From contig NZ_CP128400.1 in NCBI RefSeq assembly GCF_030389965.1, positions 310,001-374,000 of the forward strand: a stretch of DNA of 64,000 nt. The letters run 5' to 3'. Made by a program: the position numbers and the translations under genes. Numbering within the stretch: the first letter of the stretch is position 1; every line of letters begins with the position of its first letter. Below, one piece after another: positions 1 through 11,474 of this stretch. The notes under the pieces were generated by a model. That model worked only from the letters and a program-made list of their open reading frames with translations, was not told the origin of the DNA and did no database searches. This DNA comes from Candidatus Chlorohelix allophototropha. GTDB taxonomy: Bacteria; Chloroflexota; Chloroflexia; Chloroheliales; Chloroheliaceae.

Positions 1-1377
1 GTGCTAACCGTGCTATTTTTTGGCGTTCTAATGGGCGCATTGGATATTGCTATTGTAGGACCTGCCTTATCCGCCATCGGTGAGTCGTTCAATGTTGATG
101 AACGCGGGCTGGCATGGGTCTTTACCATGTATGTGCTGTTCAGCCTGATTTGCAGCCTGATCATGGGCAAATTGAGTGATCGTTACGGTCGCCGTAATAT
201 CTTCTTGATGAACATCGCAATTTTTGGAGTAGGTTCGCTGGTTGTAGCACTCTCTCCTAATCTAGCAGTAATGCTGGTCGGACGCGCCCTACAAGGTGGC
301 GCAGCTGGTGGTATCTTCCCGGTTGCGAGCGCGATCATCGGCGATATTTTCCCGGCAGAACGGCGCGGGCGCGCCCTTGGTCTAATCGGCGCAGTTTTCG
401 GCATCGCCTTTATCATTGGTCCAATTATCGGTGGTGTGCTGCTACTAGCGGGCTGGCACTGGTTGTTCCTCATAAATATCCCCATATCAGCAATAGTTTT
501 CTGGTATGGCTTGAAAACTCTACCTGTGCTTAGCACCGGCGTTAAATCGGGGCGTTTCGATATATCCGGTACTATTTTTCTGGCAATCTGGATTACAGGC
601 TTAACGGTTGGGGTAAGCCAGATTGATGCCAAAGATTTGATCGGCAGCCTCGGTACACCATCAGTCTGGATATTCTTGCTAGTAGCATTGGTTGGTTTAC
701 CCTTCTTCTTCTTCGCAGAGAGAAGAGCGCTAGACCCGGTAATGCCTCCGCAATTAACCGCTTCGCGACAGCTAATTCTGGCAGGTATTCTAGGAGCAGG
801 TATTGGTTTAGGCGAGGTAGCCACCGTCTTCTTGCCACCATTAGCAGTAAAAGCCTTCGGCGTAACCGAGAGCGTTGCCAGTTTTCTGATGCTGCCGCTG
901 GTAATGGCAATGGCTTTTGCCTCCCCGCTAACCGGGCGCATGCTGGACAAATTCGGCTCAAAAGCGGTGCTGGTAGTCGGTAACTTGATTGCTACAGTTG
1001 GGTTCGCCTTGCTGATTGTAGCCGGACAAACCATGTGGGGTTATATCCTCGCCAACATTATCATCGGTTTGGGAATGGGCGCGGTACTGGGTTCACCTTT
1101 ACGCTATATAATGCTGGCGGAAGCGCCCCTAAAATTCAGAGCTTCGGCGCAAGGCTTGATAACGGTGTATACCGGAATCGGGCAAATGCTAGGCAGCGCC
1201 TTGGTGGGAGCAGTTGCTTCCAGCCATGGAGGGGTTGATGGCTATATGCTGGCTTTTCTAAGCGTGGGCGTACTCTCGGCAGTGATGGTTGTGATAGCGC
1301 TCGGTTTGAAAGGTCGTCATATTGAACATGGCACCACCGAGAAAGTCTCAGAAGAATCAGAATTGGTTAGAAGTTAA
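1..1377 (+). CDS. MFS drug exporter, 5' end probably cut by the window
   Basis: Multidrug or metabolite exporter of the major facilitator superfamily, probably proton-driven, in the cytoplasmic membrane. The sequence opens in the first membrane helix (LDIAIVGPALSAIGESF), and the loop between helices 2 and 3 carries the MFS motif A, GKLSDRYGRR, near residues 56-65. A GPIIGG segment near residue 140 fits motif C of antiporters. Hydrophobic segments run to a short charged cytosolic tail. At 458 residues it is near full length for a 12-14 helix exporter. The first in-frame codon, GTG at base 1, leaves no room for a normal cytosolic N-terminus, so a few residues probably lie upstream. A terminator follows. 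The substrate cannot be read from the sequence. Confidence 0.85.
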   Translation: MLTVLFFGVLMGALDIAIVGPALSAIGESFNVDERGLAWVFTMYVLFSLICSLIMGKLSDRYGRRNIFLMNIAIFGVGSLVVALSPNLAVMLVGRALQGGAAGGIFPVASAIIGDIFPAERRGRALGLIGAVFGIAFIIGPIIGGVLLLAGWHWLFLINIPISAIVFWYGLKTLPVLSTGVKSGRFDISGTIFLAIWITGLTVGVSQIDAKDLIGSLGTPSVWIFLLVALVGLPFFFFAERRALDPVMPPQLTASRQLILAGILGAGIGLGEVATVFLPPLAVKAFGVTESVASFLMLPLVMAMAFASPLTGRMLDKFGSKAVLVVGNLIATVGFALLIVAGQTMWGYILANIIIGLGMGAVLGSPLRYIMLAEAPLKFRASAQGLITVYTGIGQMLGSALVGAVASSHGGVDGYMLAFLSVGVLSAVMVVIALGLKGRHIEHGTTEKVSEESELVRS

Positions 1378-1406
1378 GCGTTACCTGAACTAGTTGGAAT
1401 ATAAGC

Positions 1407-1430
1407 AAGGGGCATAAAAGCCCCTTTTTT
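1407..1430 (+). terminator. Rho-independent terminator of the MFS gene
   Basis: A 7-bp perfect stem AAGGGGC / GCCCCTT with a 6-base loop (ATAAAA) runs directly into a T-tract. It lies 30 bases after the MFS stop codon and just before the convergent DUF2357 gene. Confidence 0.85.
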
Positions 1431-1436
1431 GATTCA

Positions 1437-3419
1437 TTATTCGATAGCGCCTGCCATAAAAAGCAAACGGCGTAGAATCGGGGTCAGTTGGCTGGCAGCG
1501 GTGGGACCGGGCAATAAAGGCAATTGCCCGAAACGGTATTCGTCATGCTCAAGCCGATTAGGGAAATCGGGGAAAATCGCCCAAGCGGCAATTACCGCAC
1601 GGGCGGGTGTGCTGGAAAGCACATCCGAGCGGGTGAAATCGCGGATACTATCGCGGTACTGGTACTTGGCATAAAGGGTGCGCGAGTCACGGCTATAGGT
1701 TGCATCAAAGATAACAATGCGGGGTACACGCTCCCCTTCGCTGAATATTTCGATAGCTATATCCGGGCGACGCTTAGTAGAGCCGAAACCTTGGGGCGAA
1801 TAGTAGCCGTAGTATAAAGGGCCATCACTCGGCAATTGATCTTCGCGCCCACGATATTCCCGATCATAATATACCACTACCCGCTTGCCTAGCGAGGATA
1901 ATAATTCCATCGAACCGCCGCTATTCAGGATATAGTTAAAGCGGGTATTCTTGCTCAAAATCGAATTTAGGTTAACAGGTCGCCCCTCTTTAGCTACAAC
2001 CGTAAAGCCCAAACGCTCTACCATCGTTTGCAAAATTATTACGGTAGTCCAATATTCATAAAGCTGGTTAACGCTGCTGAGACGCAAGCCCCTATCCAAA
2101 CGCTCTAACCCAACGGTGCTAGAAGAAAGATTCATATCCTTATCCAGCGCACTTTCAATGAGTCGAATTTGCCGATAATAGCGGTTTTCGCGCAACACCA
2201 CGCTAGAACGACGCTTGCCGGGTGGCGGCAAATCTTCCAGAAAAGTGCCGGTGAGCGAATCTTCCAACCGTTTGTGCATCCGATGCAAATCTTTGATATA
2301 GCCCTGATTGGTTAGGATTCGGGCAGCCAGCAACGCATTGCGGGTGCGACTACTGCGCTCCTGCTCGCGTTTCGCCGATATAATTTCTTCCAGAAGCTGC
2401 TTCTCAATCATTTTCATGAGTTCTACCAGCTTACGCACCACCATTTTTAGGAATCTATTCTCATAGGTATCAAAAGATTCTTCGAGACGTGGCACAGGTA
2501 GGCGATTTGGCAAAGCTCTGACGGGCGGTTCTTTACTTTTTTTGTGGGTAGCATTGTAGCGATCTTGCATCTTCTTGAGCTTTTCCTGCCATGCGGCTAC
2601 CGGAGAGGTAGGCGGAATATGCAATTTCCGAGCAGCATCCGATTTAGGCAAGGACAGCTCAGTTTCTGGCAAATCAATAGCCCGTTCGTCTGGAACTGCG
2701 ATTGGACTCCAACTTGCCCCACTGCGAGCAGCCAGTTGCAACGCGCTATAGCTCAGGGAACGCATAGTGCTGGCAGGCTCAATCGAGATATAACGGCGCA
2801 ATTCGCGGTGTGGGCAATCTAGGATTAACGGCAGCACCCCAATCAACCGATCGTAATGCGCTTTCACTACTTCATAGCGCACTGCGGCGGGGCTTTTCCC
2901 GCTGGTTAGCACCGCTATTTCATGGGTACGCCCACGCTCACTGTACAGCACCTTTTCATTCTGCTCTCGCAGTTCATCGCGCATATATTCATAGTGCTGT
3001 TCCGCCAAACGCGATACTTGAAACAAGATGTTGGCAGTGAAACCCGACACCGGAATACCGCGATAAAGCAAAGTTACGCTACAGTCTCCGGCGTACTGTT
3101 CCTCTTGCATACGCTGCTGCCACTCGCGGGTGCTGACCTTGTTATTGGCGCGGCGCGTATTCCAATGCACCGGAATACCCTGTGTAACATCATCCCGTTC
3201 CAGTTCAAGGGTAATGGCGTAAATATCAAGCGGCAGGTCGCCGGTATCTATTTCAAACTCAAGACGCTCTCGCTCGCTCAACACTACTTCGCTACGCCAG
3301 TGTAAGGTGCGGCGATTGACCGTCACCCTAATCCGCGAGAGCATCTCGATCTCAAAGTCACTCAAACCGCTGGCTATAAAAGGCTGGTTTGAAGAAGAGT
3401 TTAAACCTGAAGATGCCAT
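1437..3419 (-). CDS. DUF2357 / DUF524 nuclease-like protein, McrC-type partner
   Basis: Probable effector of a McrBC-like two-gene defence system; this family partners McrB-type AAA+ ATPases and ends in a PD-(D/E)xK nuclease fold. The N-terminal half (about 1-270) resembles DUF2357. The middle has the family signature SFDTYENRFLKMVVRKL. The C-terminal part shows RRPDIAIEI (Asp about 553, Glu about 557) and IVIFDATYS (Asp about 572), followed by YRDSIRDF. The nuclease lysine normally found just after the last Asp is not in its usual place (Thr or Ser there), so activity is uncertain, or the lysine has moved. The start lies 3 bases downstream of the stop of the ATPase gene, so the two genes form one operon. 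Length (660 aa) fits the family. Confidence 0.75.
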   Translation of the reverse strand: MASSGLNSSSNQPFIASGLSDFEIEMLSRIRVTVNRRTLHWRSEVVLSERERLEFEIDTGDLPLDIYAITLELERDDVTQGIPVHWNTRRANNKVSTREWQQRMQEEQYAGDCSVTLLYRGIPVSGFTANILFQVSRLAEQHYEYMRDELREQNEKVLYSERGRTHEIAVLTSGKSPAAVRYEVVKAHYDRLIGVLPLILDCPHRELRRYISIEPASTMRSLSYSALQLAARSGASWSPIAVPDERAIDLPETELSLPKSDAARKLHIPPTSPVAAWQEKLKKMQDRYNATHKKSKEPPVRALPNRLPVPRLEESFDTYENRFLKMVVRKLVELMKMIEKQLLEEIISAKREQERSSRTRNALLAARILTNQGYIKDLHRMHKRLEDSLTGTFLEDLPPPGKRRSSVVLRENRYYRQIRLIESALDKDMNLSSSTVGLERLDRGLRLSSVNQLYEYWTTVIILQTMVERLGFTVVAKEGRPVNLNSILSKNTRFNYILNSGGSMELLSSLGKRVVVYYDREYRGREDQLPSDGPLYYGYYSPQGFGSTKRRPDIAIEIFSEGERVPRIVIFDATYSRDSRTLYAKYQYRDSIRDFTRSDVLSSTPARAVIAAWAIFPDFPNRLEHDEYRFGQLPLLPGPTAASQLTPILRRLLFMAGAIE

Positions 3420-3422
3420 AAA

Positions 3423-5360
3423 CTACAACTGCCCTATGACTATTTCTTCTTCCTGTAACCGCGCGATTAGCTCATTCACCATTTCGCTGCTACGCTCGAA
3501 AAGCGGACGATCGGTTTCAGCGTTGCGCGTTTCCTGATCAAAATAGGTGTTGAGCTTTTCAAGCATAGAAGTTTGGCGGTTGTGGTCGCTGCTCACTTCC
3601 AATTTAACCAGAATCTTTTGTACTGCCTGAATATCAAGAGCGGCAGCCATCGAAAAATAGCCCGACTGATAGGCTTCATTTACCCAATCGAGTATCTCGT
3701 GTACGGTGCGATAGCCGAACTGCTGCCCGGCTTCGGCAAGACGCAAATTAATTTCCTTGAGGTGCGTACCGACAAAATCGAGCAGCACTTCGTCATAATC
3801 GCTGCGCAGTAAATCCAGCATATGCCCGATTTCGATGCGGTCAATTTTGATGATATTGGCGCGATCCAGCACTTTCCGGCTAAAAGTATGGGTTGTTTCA
3901 TCCAGATTTACCGTTCCGGTAATGCACAGGTTGGGCGGAATATATAAATCCTGCTCAATATCATCATCAGAGCCTTGCGGTTGGTCGTATAGGCGAATCT
4001 TGCGCAGATCGCCTTCCACTTCCAAACGGCTCAGGAAGTCGCTGAAGTAATACTCGGCGCGCGCTAGGTTCATTTCATCCAAACAGACGAAATATTTACG
4101 GGCGTTTTTACCGTTGCGCCGCCACTCGATGGCAGCGTTGGAGACATGGCGACAAAATTCGGTTGGGATAAACCGTTTGTTGAGGATGTCGTAGCTACCA
4201 AGCAAGCTCTCGTTGCTTTGCCAATCCGGGCGTATCGAAACCAAACAGTATTTGCCGTTCATCGCGTGCGCATAAACTTCGGTGAGGCGCGTTTTGCCGC
4301 CGCCCGATACACCGGTTAGGATTACAAAAGGCTTGGATATGAGGGATATGTGGTAGCGCCAGATAAGCTCGTCCGGGTAGTATAATTTTTCTTCGCGTAG
4401 GAATTTGATAACCCGTTCCACCTCAACTGCCACCGCTTTGTTAAGGCGTTGGGCGGGTGGGGGCGCAACCTGCAAAATAGGCTTGGAACTCCCGTTGCTT
4501 TGGCTGCTTTTGTGGCGATTGGTGTCGTTGCCTTCGCCCACCAAATCAATGATTTTTGTGAGCCGATCTACCGTAAGATCGCAATGCTCTGCATCAGAAA
4601 TACGCCCGGCGGTGCGCATTTCGCCCGATTTCAATTCATGCTGTTCCTGAATGCGTTGGAGAAAGGGAATTATAGCGCTGCGGTCAATTTTGCGGACATA
4701 TTTACTAAAGGTTTCGCTGCGAACGCTCCGATTCCAGATGGGGGTGCTATCAATAAGGCTGTCGGTGAAACGAACCGAAAGGTCTTGCCTACCGGTGATA
4801 AGGTAGTGGGGACGACCCATCAACATTCCGTCTCGGCTATCGCGCCTTTCCACTTTATCAACTACATAAACCCCTACCAAGTAATTGAAGATACCGCGAT
4901 TCGTCCAAAAGAGCATTATATTGCCGGGCGCTACAGTTGATAGAAATTCACTATATTCATCATCAGCGGGTTTCCATACTTTATATTCATCTTTACCAAA
5001 TAACCCTAAATCGTAGCAACGGGATTCACCTTTTTCACAATACATTTGGCGGAAATATTCAGGTGCGCCACACAATACTCTTACTGCATTAGGACAAATC
5101 GTTCCATCAAATCCGTTTATATGGCGATTTACTTTTAATAATAAACAATTATCTAGAGTAATATTATAATTCATTCGTGGGGGATGTTTAGTTTCAATCG
5201 GTAATTTAGTTATATCTACCGCGCTAAACACTTGGCGCATGGCTTCATTTACAGGTATTTCGGGGGGGCTTTCATCAATCATTTTATTTTCATTACTTTC
5301 CTCTATTTGGGTATCGCCTGTTAAAGGCTCATGGTCAGAGGCGGTAGTCTCAAATGACAT
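3423..5360 (-). CDS. McrB-like AAA+ NTPase
   Basis: Motor NTPase expected to assemble as a ring and drive the DUF2357 partner encoded next to it. From the ATG at 5360 (645 aa), the Walker A GVSGGGKT is near residues 350-357, the family motif RPDWQSNESLLGSYD follows, Walker B CLDEMNLARAEYYFSDFLSR is near 427, and NLDETTH near 485 sits where E. coli McrB has its GTP-related NTAD. Nucleotide preference is therefore unclear. The N-terminal 290 residues are not a domain I recognise and probably sense the target; they are rich in aromatic residues (GNIMLFWTNRGIFNYLVGVYVVDKV). The ATG at 5360 is preferred because AAGGAAG lies 8 bases upstream; an upstream TTG at 5378 would put that ribosome binding site inside the gene. 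Confidence 0.85.
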   Translation of the reverse strand: MSFETTASDHEPLTGDTQIEESNENKMIDESPPEIPVNEAMRQVFSAVDITKLPIETKHPPRMNYNITLDNCLLLKVNRHINGFDGTICPNAVRVLCGAPEYFRQMYCEKGESRCYDLGLFGKDEYKVWKPADDEYSEFLSTVAPGNIMLFWTNRGIFNYLVGVYVVDKVERRDSRDGMLMGRPHYLITGRQDLSVRFTDSLIDSTPIWNRSVRSETFSKYVRKIDRSAIIPFLQRIQEQHELKSGEMRTAGRISDAEHCDLTVDRLTKIIDLVGEGNDTNRHKSSQSNGSSKPILQVAPPPAQRLNKAVAVEVERVIKFLREEKLYYPDELIWRYHISLISKPFVILTGVSGGGKTRLTEVYAHAMNGKYCLVSIRPDWQSNESLLGSYDILNKRFIPTEFCRHVSNAAIEWRRNGKNARKYFVCLDEMNLARAEYYFSDFLSRLEVEGDLRKIRLYDQPQGSDDDIEQDLYIPPNLCITGTVNLDETTHTFSRKVLDRANIIKIDRIEIGHMLDLLRSDYDEVLLDFVGTHLKEINLRLAEAGQQFGYRTVHEILDWVNEAYQSGYFSMAAALDIQAVQKILVKLEVSSDHNRQTSMLEKLNTYFDQETRNAETDRPLFERSSEMVNELIARLQEEEIVIGQL

Positions 5361-5482
5361 CACGCTACTTCCTTTCAAACCTTTCCCGGTTTCCGGTTAC
5401 ACAAATTATTATTTAAAAGGCGCACAGGCGCGCGCCACAACAGTGAGATGTTTTAGTTCCGCAGGGGACGGTGCCGAAGTAT

Positions 5483-5540
5483 CGGTTATGCCCTAACCGG
5501 CAGAGTCATTACTAAAGTTTACCCTTTTAAAGGGGTAAAC
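5483..5540. promoter_or_regulatory. two inverted repeats upstream of the McrB-like gene
   Basis: The 266-base gap before the McrB-like gene contains two hairpins. The first is CGGTTA-TGCCC-TAACCG at 5483-5499. The second, at 5517-5540, pairs GTTTACCC with GGGTAAAC around an A/T-rich centre, with one extra base in the right arm. Neither has a clear T-tract, so they may be operators or leader structures of the defence operon. No certain promoter was found here. Confidence 0.35.
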
Positions 5541-5584
5541 GCAAGCCTAAAGGCGCGAACCATCTATGCAGCAGACATTTCCAT

Positions 5585-5621
5585 GAAATAAAAAACCCCA
5601 AGCCAAGAAGTGGATAGGGGT
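5585..5621 (-). terminator. terminator of the 5645-6070 gene
   Basis: Read on the minus strand, ACCCC and GGGGT arms enclose a loop that itself can pair CCA with TGG, and the hairpin is followed by TTTTTATT. It lies 24 bases after the stop of the minus-strand gene and separates it from the McrB-like operon. Confidence 0.6.
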
Positions 5622-5644
5622 AAATATTATTGGATTATTTCAAG

Positions 5645-6070
5645 TTAACGTGCCAGTATAAACGCCAGCACTATCAGCAATATTATCATCATAACAGTCA
5701 AGGCTGCTACGGTTATAATATCAGAGCGGATAAAAGTATATTCCTGCTGGCGCGAGGTGCTTTGCTGCTGCCGAGAAGCGTTTGCAGAAGCGATACGCCG
5801 CGAAACCGCGCGGTTTGTTGCAGCACTACGTGCCTCCGACTCAGCGCTAATATCGCTCTGTTGTACCGGACGTAGAGGTAAAGACTGACGTATCACTGTT
5901 TCAACTTTTTCTTCAGGTAAATTAATGTCGGGGGCAAGTGTATTGCTACTTACAAACTCTTGCTCTTCATTTTCATCATTATCCGCATAGGCGGTAGATA
6001 CCAGCGGGCGAGTTGCCGATTGTCGCTTGGTAGTTTGCTGGGCACGAGCCGAGCGGCTCTTTTTAGGCAT
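5645..6070 (-). CDS. hypothetical tail-anchored membrane protein
   Basis: Family not recognised. The 141-residue product begins with a basic stretch (MPKKSRSARAQQTTKRQ), continues as a low-complexity Ser/Ala/Gln/Arg-rich segment of about 90 residues, probably disordered, and ends with a single hydrophobic helix (about 118-139) with only Ala-Arg after it. That layout is a tail anchor: the soluble part stays in the cytosol and the C-terminus is in the membrane. GGAG lies 11 bases before the ATG. The next gene upstream on the same strand, 46 bases away, is a DUF1232-like membrane protein; the two are probably co-transcribed. Confidence 0.6.
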   Translation of the reverse strand: MPKKSRSARAQQTTKRQSATRPLVSTAYADNDENEEQEFVSSNTLAPDINLPEEKVETVIRQSLPLRPVQQSDISAESEARSAATNRAVSRRIASANASRQQQSTSRQQEYTFIRSDIITVAALTVMMIILLIVLAFILAR

Positions 6071-6115
6071 AAAAGTTACTATCTCCTCAATATATTATTT
6101 TCGGGGCATTCTGAC

Positions 6116-6448
6116 TCACCTAGGACGGGTTTCTTCGCTAACTACAGTAAACTCGCCCTCAATAGTGGTTTTCACGCTTTCGCCTTTATTACCATCCGGA
6201 TATTTCTTGCGTAAATAATTGTCGGAAAGCCAGGTGAACAGTGCCGCACTCAGCAGTATTATTGTAAAATCGTCTGCAAGACCCCATACAGCATAGGCAT
6301 TGAACAATCTGCCTACCGGAGTAAAATAAAACGGAATTACCAGAAATGGTATTAGCTTATAAAGGAATGGCACTCGCTTGTCTGACAAATTGCCTATAGT
6401 GCGAGGCAATAAAGTGAGGAACCACCTCATTCTAAAAAAATTCAACAT
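6116..6448 (-). CDS. DUF1232 (YkvA-like) small membrane protein
   Basis: A 110-residue membrane protein of the YkvA/DUF1232 group, whose function is not established. The family core is seen as SDKRVPFLYKLIPFLVIPFYFTPVGRLFNAYAVWGLADDFTIILLSAALFTWL: two hydrophobic segments with the conserved Asp-Asp pair between them. The usual SPIDLIPD turn is changed to TPVGRLFN. The hydrophilic C-terminal 35 residues are charged. AGGAG lies about 8 bases before the ATG. It heads the pair with the 5645-6070 gene. Confidence 0.65.
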   Translation of the reverse strand: MLNFFRMRWFLTLLPRTIGNLSDKRVPFLYKLIPFLVIPFYFTPVGRLFNAYAVWGLADDFTIILLSAALFTWLSDNYLRKKYPDGNKGESVKTTIEGEFTVVSEETRPR

Positions 6449-6755
6449 AGCCTTTGCTCCTATTTTGAGCGCCCGGCTATCTGTTTTATTACAGACCCGG
6501 TGTACAATTATATCCTTTTTGAGTTCTTATAGCAACCGCACCAATGGGTGCAAGGGGCATCCTTTCCTCAGGAGCTGGCTTAAAACACGCTTGGATGACA
6601 TCCCGAAGTGTATGTAAAATAGCTGGATTTACAAACCAACTTGTCCTCTACTCGTCCCCAACTGCCTCCAGCCTTTTTTACCTATGCCCCTTCCCACAAC
6701 TTGCCTGACGCTACCCAACTCCGCTCTCTGGTATAGAATAAATAGTCGAACAACA
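6449..6755. other. intergenic stretch without a recognised gene
   Basis: About 300 bases between divergent genes. Open frames here are short and lack ribosome binding sites. The left end must hold the promoter of the DUF1232-like gene, which I could not define. The right end leads into the promoter at 6756. Confidence 0.5.
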
Positions 6756-6784
6756 TTTACGGTTGGGGTACTACAGGCTATAAT
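6756..6784 (+). promoter_or_regulatory. sigma70-type promoter of the ferritin-like gene
   Basis: TTTACG (4 of 6 to the -35 consensus), a spacer of exactly 17 bases, then a perfect TATAAT. It lies 51 bases upstream of the ferritin-like start codon. Confidence 0.6.
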
Positions 6785-6835
6785 TAACCAGAATTTTGAA
6801 ACAGTCATAAAGAAAACATCGAAAGGATTGTGCGA

Positions 6836-7837
6836 ATGGCTTTTTCAAGTGAAGATGCACGGGCTAAAAAAGCAACCTCTAATGAAGAAATCGTAGCGTT
6901 GCTGCTGGAAGATATGAAAGGCGAACACGCCGCTATTATCCAATACTTGCAACACGCCTATAAAATCGGTGAAGCAGGGGGCGAAATCCCTTCCGAAATC
7001 GAGGGAATTGCCCGCGATGAGATGCGTCATTTCCGTTGGTTGGGTGAACTGGTAGCTGAGTTGGGGGGCGAACCTAACATGCAGCGCGACCCAATCTTCT
7101 TGGACAGTCCCTCCACCAACGACCTTTTGTCGCTCGATGTAGATGCCGAACAGCGAGCGATTGACCAGTACCGCGACCATATCGCCGCAATTGATCATCC
7201 TAAAGTAACCCTTTATCTCAACCGTATTCTGATGGATGAGTTATTTCATCAGGGTAAATTCAAAGATTTTGTTGAGGAAATGGGCGGCAATCAGGCTAAA
7301 GAGGCAGCCTCTAATGATACAGGTCCTTGGAATAAAAACCCCAACCCCCTATCCAAAGACCTAGAGCTTAATAGCGCAGGACAAGTGGTGGCAGCCGACC
7401 TAGAGCGCAAGAACCGTGATGACCATCCCCTAGTTAAAATGCTCAATTCCCGCGTTCAAATGGAATACGAAACTATCCTAATCTATTTGCATCAAGCCTT
7501 TATCAGTCGCAACCCAACCCAGCGTGACCATCTTATCAGCGACCGGGCGGTCTGGCATATGACTCACATGGGTACGCTAGGAGAAGCAGTTGCCGAATTA
7601 GAAACTCGCCCAGAAATGGAACTGGATTTCAGCAGCGCATTTCTTTCAAAAGTCCCTGTTGAACCTGAAGAATTTAATAATTGGGCTATCGGGCGCGAAA
7701 AAAGCCTGTTGGAAAATACCGAAAATCTGCTAGAAGAGACAGGAGACATCGATGAGGGTCTGACAAATGAACTGAAACGGCTAGAAGGACACAACCGCTT
7801 CCAGGTCGAGCAGTTTAAGATTGAAAAGAATAATTAA
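6836..7837 (+). CDS. double ferritin-like di-iron protein
   Basis: Soluble protein of 333 residues with two ferritin-like four-helix domains in tandem; such domains bind a di-iron centre and serve iron storage or oxidant defence. The first domain has a full ligand set: the GEHAAIIQYLQHAY helix, ARDEMRHFRWL (ExxH), DAEQRAIDQY and MDELFHQGKF (ExxH). The second (from about 200) keeps MEYETILIYLHQAF, but the first ExxH is replaced by HMTH and the last is imperfect (LEGHNRF), so this copy looks degenerate. A linker rich in Asn, Pro and Lys joins them. The ATG at 6836 is chosen because AAAGGA ends 8 bases before it; the GTG at 6830 is too close. Specific function unknown. Confidence 0.75.
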   Translation: MAFSSEDARAKKATSNEEIVALLLEDMKGEHAAIIQYLQHAYKIGEAGGEIPSEIEGIARDEMRHFRWLGELVAELGGEPNMQRDPIFLDSPSTNDLLSLDVDAEQRAIDQYRDHIAAIDHPKVTLYLNRILMDELFHQGKFKDFVEEMGGNQAKEAASNDTGPWNKNPNPLSKDLELNSAGQVVAADLERKNRDDHPLVKMLNSRVQMEYETILIYLHQAFISRNPTQRDHLISDRAVWHMTHMGTLGEAVAELETRPEMELDFSSAFLSKVPVEPEEFNNWAIGREKSLLENTENLLEETGDIDEGLTNELKRLEGHNRFQVEQFKIEKNN

Positions 7838-8071
7838 GAATTACTCCATAAAGTAAGTTGGCTTCAGCTATAACTGCCTGAAAATATAATTACCCAAGCT
7901 CAAAGGCTACTACCATCCCCTTGAATTTGGTATACAATAAGGCTGGTTTTATAACTATCCGATTTAGCAGGAGCCAATAGCGACCTGCTAAAACACCGGC
8001 ACCTCCTCGCCAACCGTTTCAAATAGGTCCGTAAATCAGCATTGACACCTTCGATGGTAAAGGTTTCTTCC

Positions 8072-8185
8072 TTTAATTCACTGACTCGCATTCCAGTGCT
8101 AGCTTCGGATGCCACAGCAATTAGCGCCTTATTTGCGCAACATGGTGAAATTGCCTACCAGATCGGCGTAATTGAAAAAAGATAA
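8072..8185 (+). pseudogene. possible remnant of purM (AIR synthetase) 3' end
   Basis: A plus-strand frame closed by TAA at 8183-8185 reads FNSLTRIPVLASDA followed by ATAISALFAQHGEIAYQIG and VIEKR. This resembles the C-terminus of phosphoribosylformylglycinamidine cyclo-ligase (typical forms FNMGxGMVLVV and GExAYxIGxI). The frame is closed by TAG at 8024 and the rest of the gene is absent, so only the last exchange of sequence survives. A plus-strand terminator follows 31 bases later, as expected for a real gene end. The resemblance is short, and chance cannot be excluded without a protein search. Confidence 0.4.
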
Positions 8186-8215
8186 CTTGCTGATTAGACA
8201 CTCCCAGAATTATGT

Positions 8216-8245
8216 AACCCTTCCCAATTTCGGGGAGGGTTTTTT
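8216..8245 (+). terminator. plus-strand terminator after the purM-like remnant
   Basis: AACCCTTCCC pairs with GGGGAGGGTT (one wobble) around AATTTC and runs into a T-tract. No intact plus-strand gene lies directly upstream, which supports a decayed gene there. Confidence 0.75.
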
Positions 8246-8305
8246 AATTTGGCACAAAGAAGGGGTCAATACAGGAAATAGGCGAGTAGGGGTATAAAAC
8301 GAAAA

Positions 8306-8421
8306 AGCCGCAGCGACCTATCTTGGCACTACCCTGCGGTAGGACTATTTTCGGTGCTGAGGCGTTTCACTTCTAGGTTCGGGATGGAGCTAGGTGGGTC
8401 CACCACGCTCTTGCCACGGCT
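8306..8421 (-). rRNA. rrf: 5S ribosomal RNA
   Basis: Read on the minus strand, the conserved 5S core GGACCCACCTAGCTCCATCC, then CCGAACCTAGAAGTGAAACG, is present. The ends, AGCCGTGGC and GCTGCGGCT, pair to form the closing helix. It is about 115 nt, the usual size. It is the last gene of the rRNA operon. A T-rich tail (CTTTTTCGTTTT) directly after the closing helix may act as terminator. Confidence 0.93.
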
Positions 8422-8606
8422 TTTTCGTTTTCTAAATTGGTAGAGAGGCACAACCCCTCTGTCGAATAGAGTTTCATCAATCCAAAGCTTTTCAAAGAAA
8501 ATTGTTTCATTCTATTGCGTTTTAACTTACTTCATTCAATACGAGCGAGTAACCCTTTACTGTAGTGTCTCCCATAATTAAGCGATAGACTTAACAGGGG
8601 AGTTAG
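8422..8606. other. 23S-5S spacer with the 3' arm of the 23S processing stem
   Basis: Spacer of about 185 bases between 23S and 5S. No tRNA-like cloverleaf is visible. Bases 8588-8606 form one arm of the 23S precursor stem; the partner is at 11475-11494. Confidence 0.6.

Positions 8607-11474
<2,868 letters not shown>

Noticed and set aside
7900-8115. Minus-strand frame with TGMRVSEL, like a tyrosine recombinase
   Set aside because: Only eight residues match and no catalytic residues follow. The opposite strand of the same bases reads as a PurM C-terminus with a stop and a terminator, which explains the region better.
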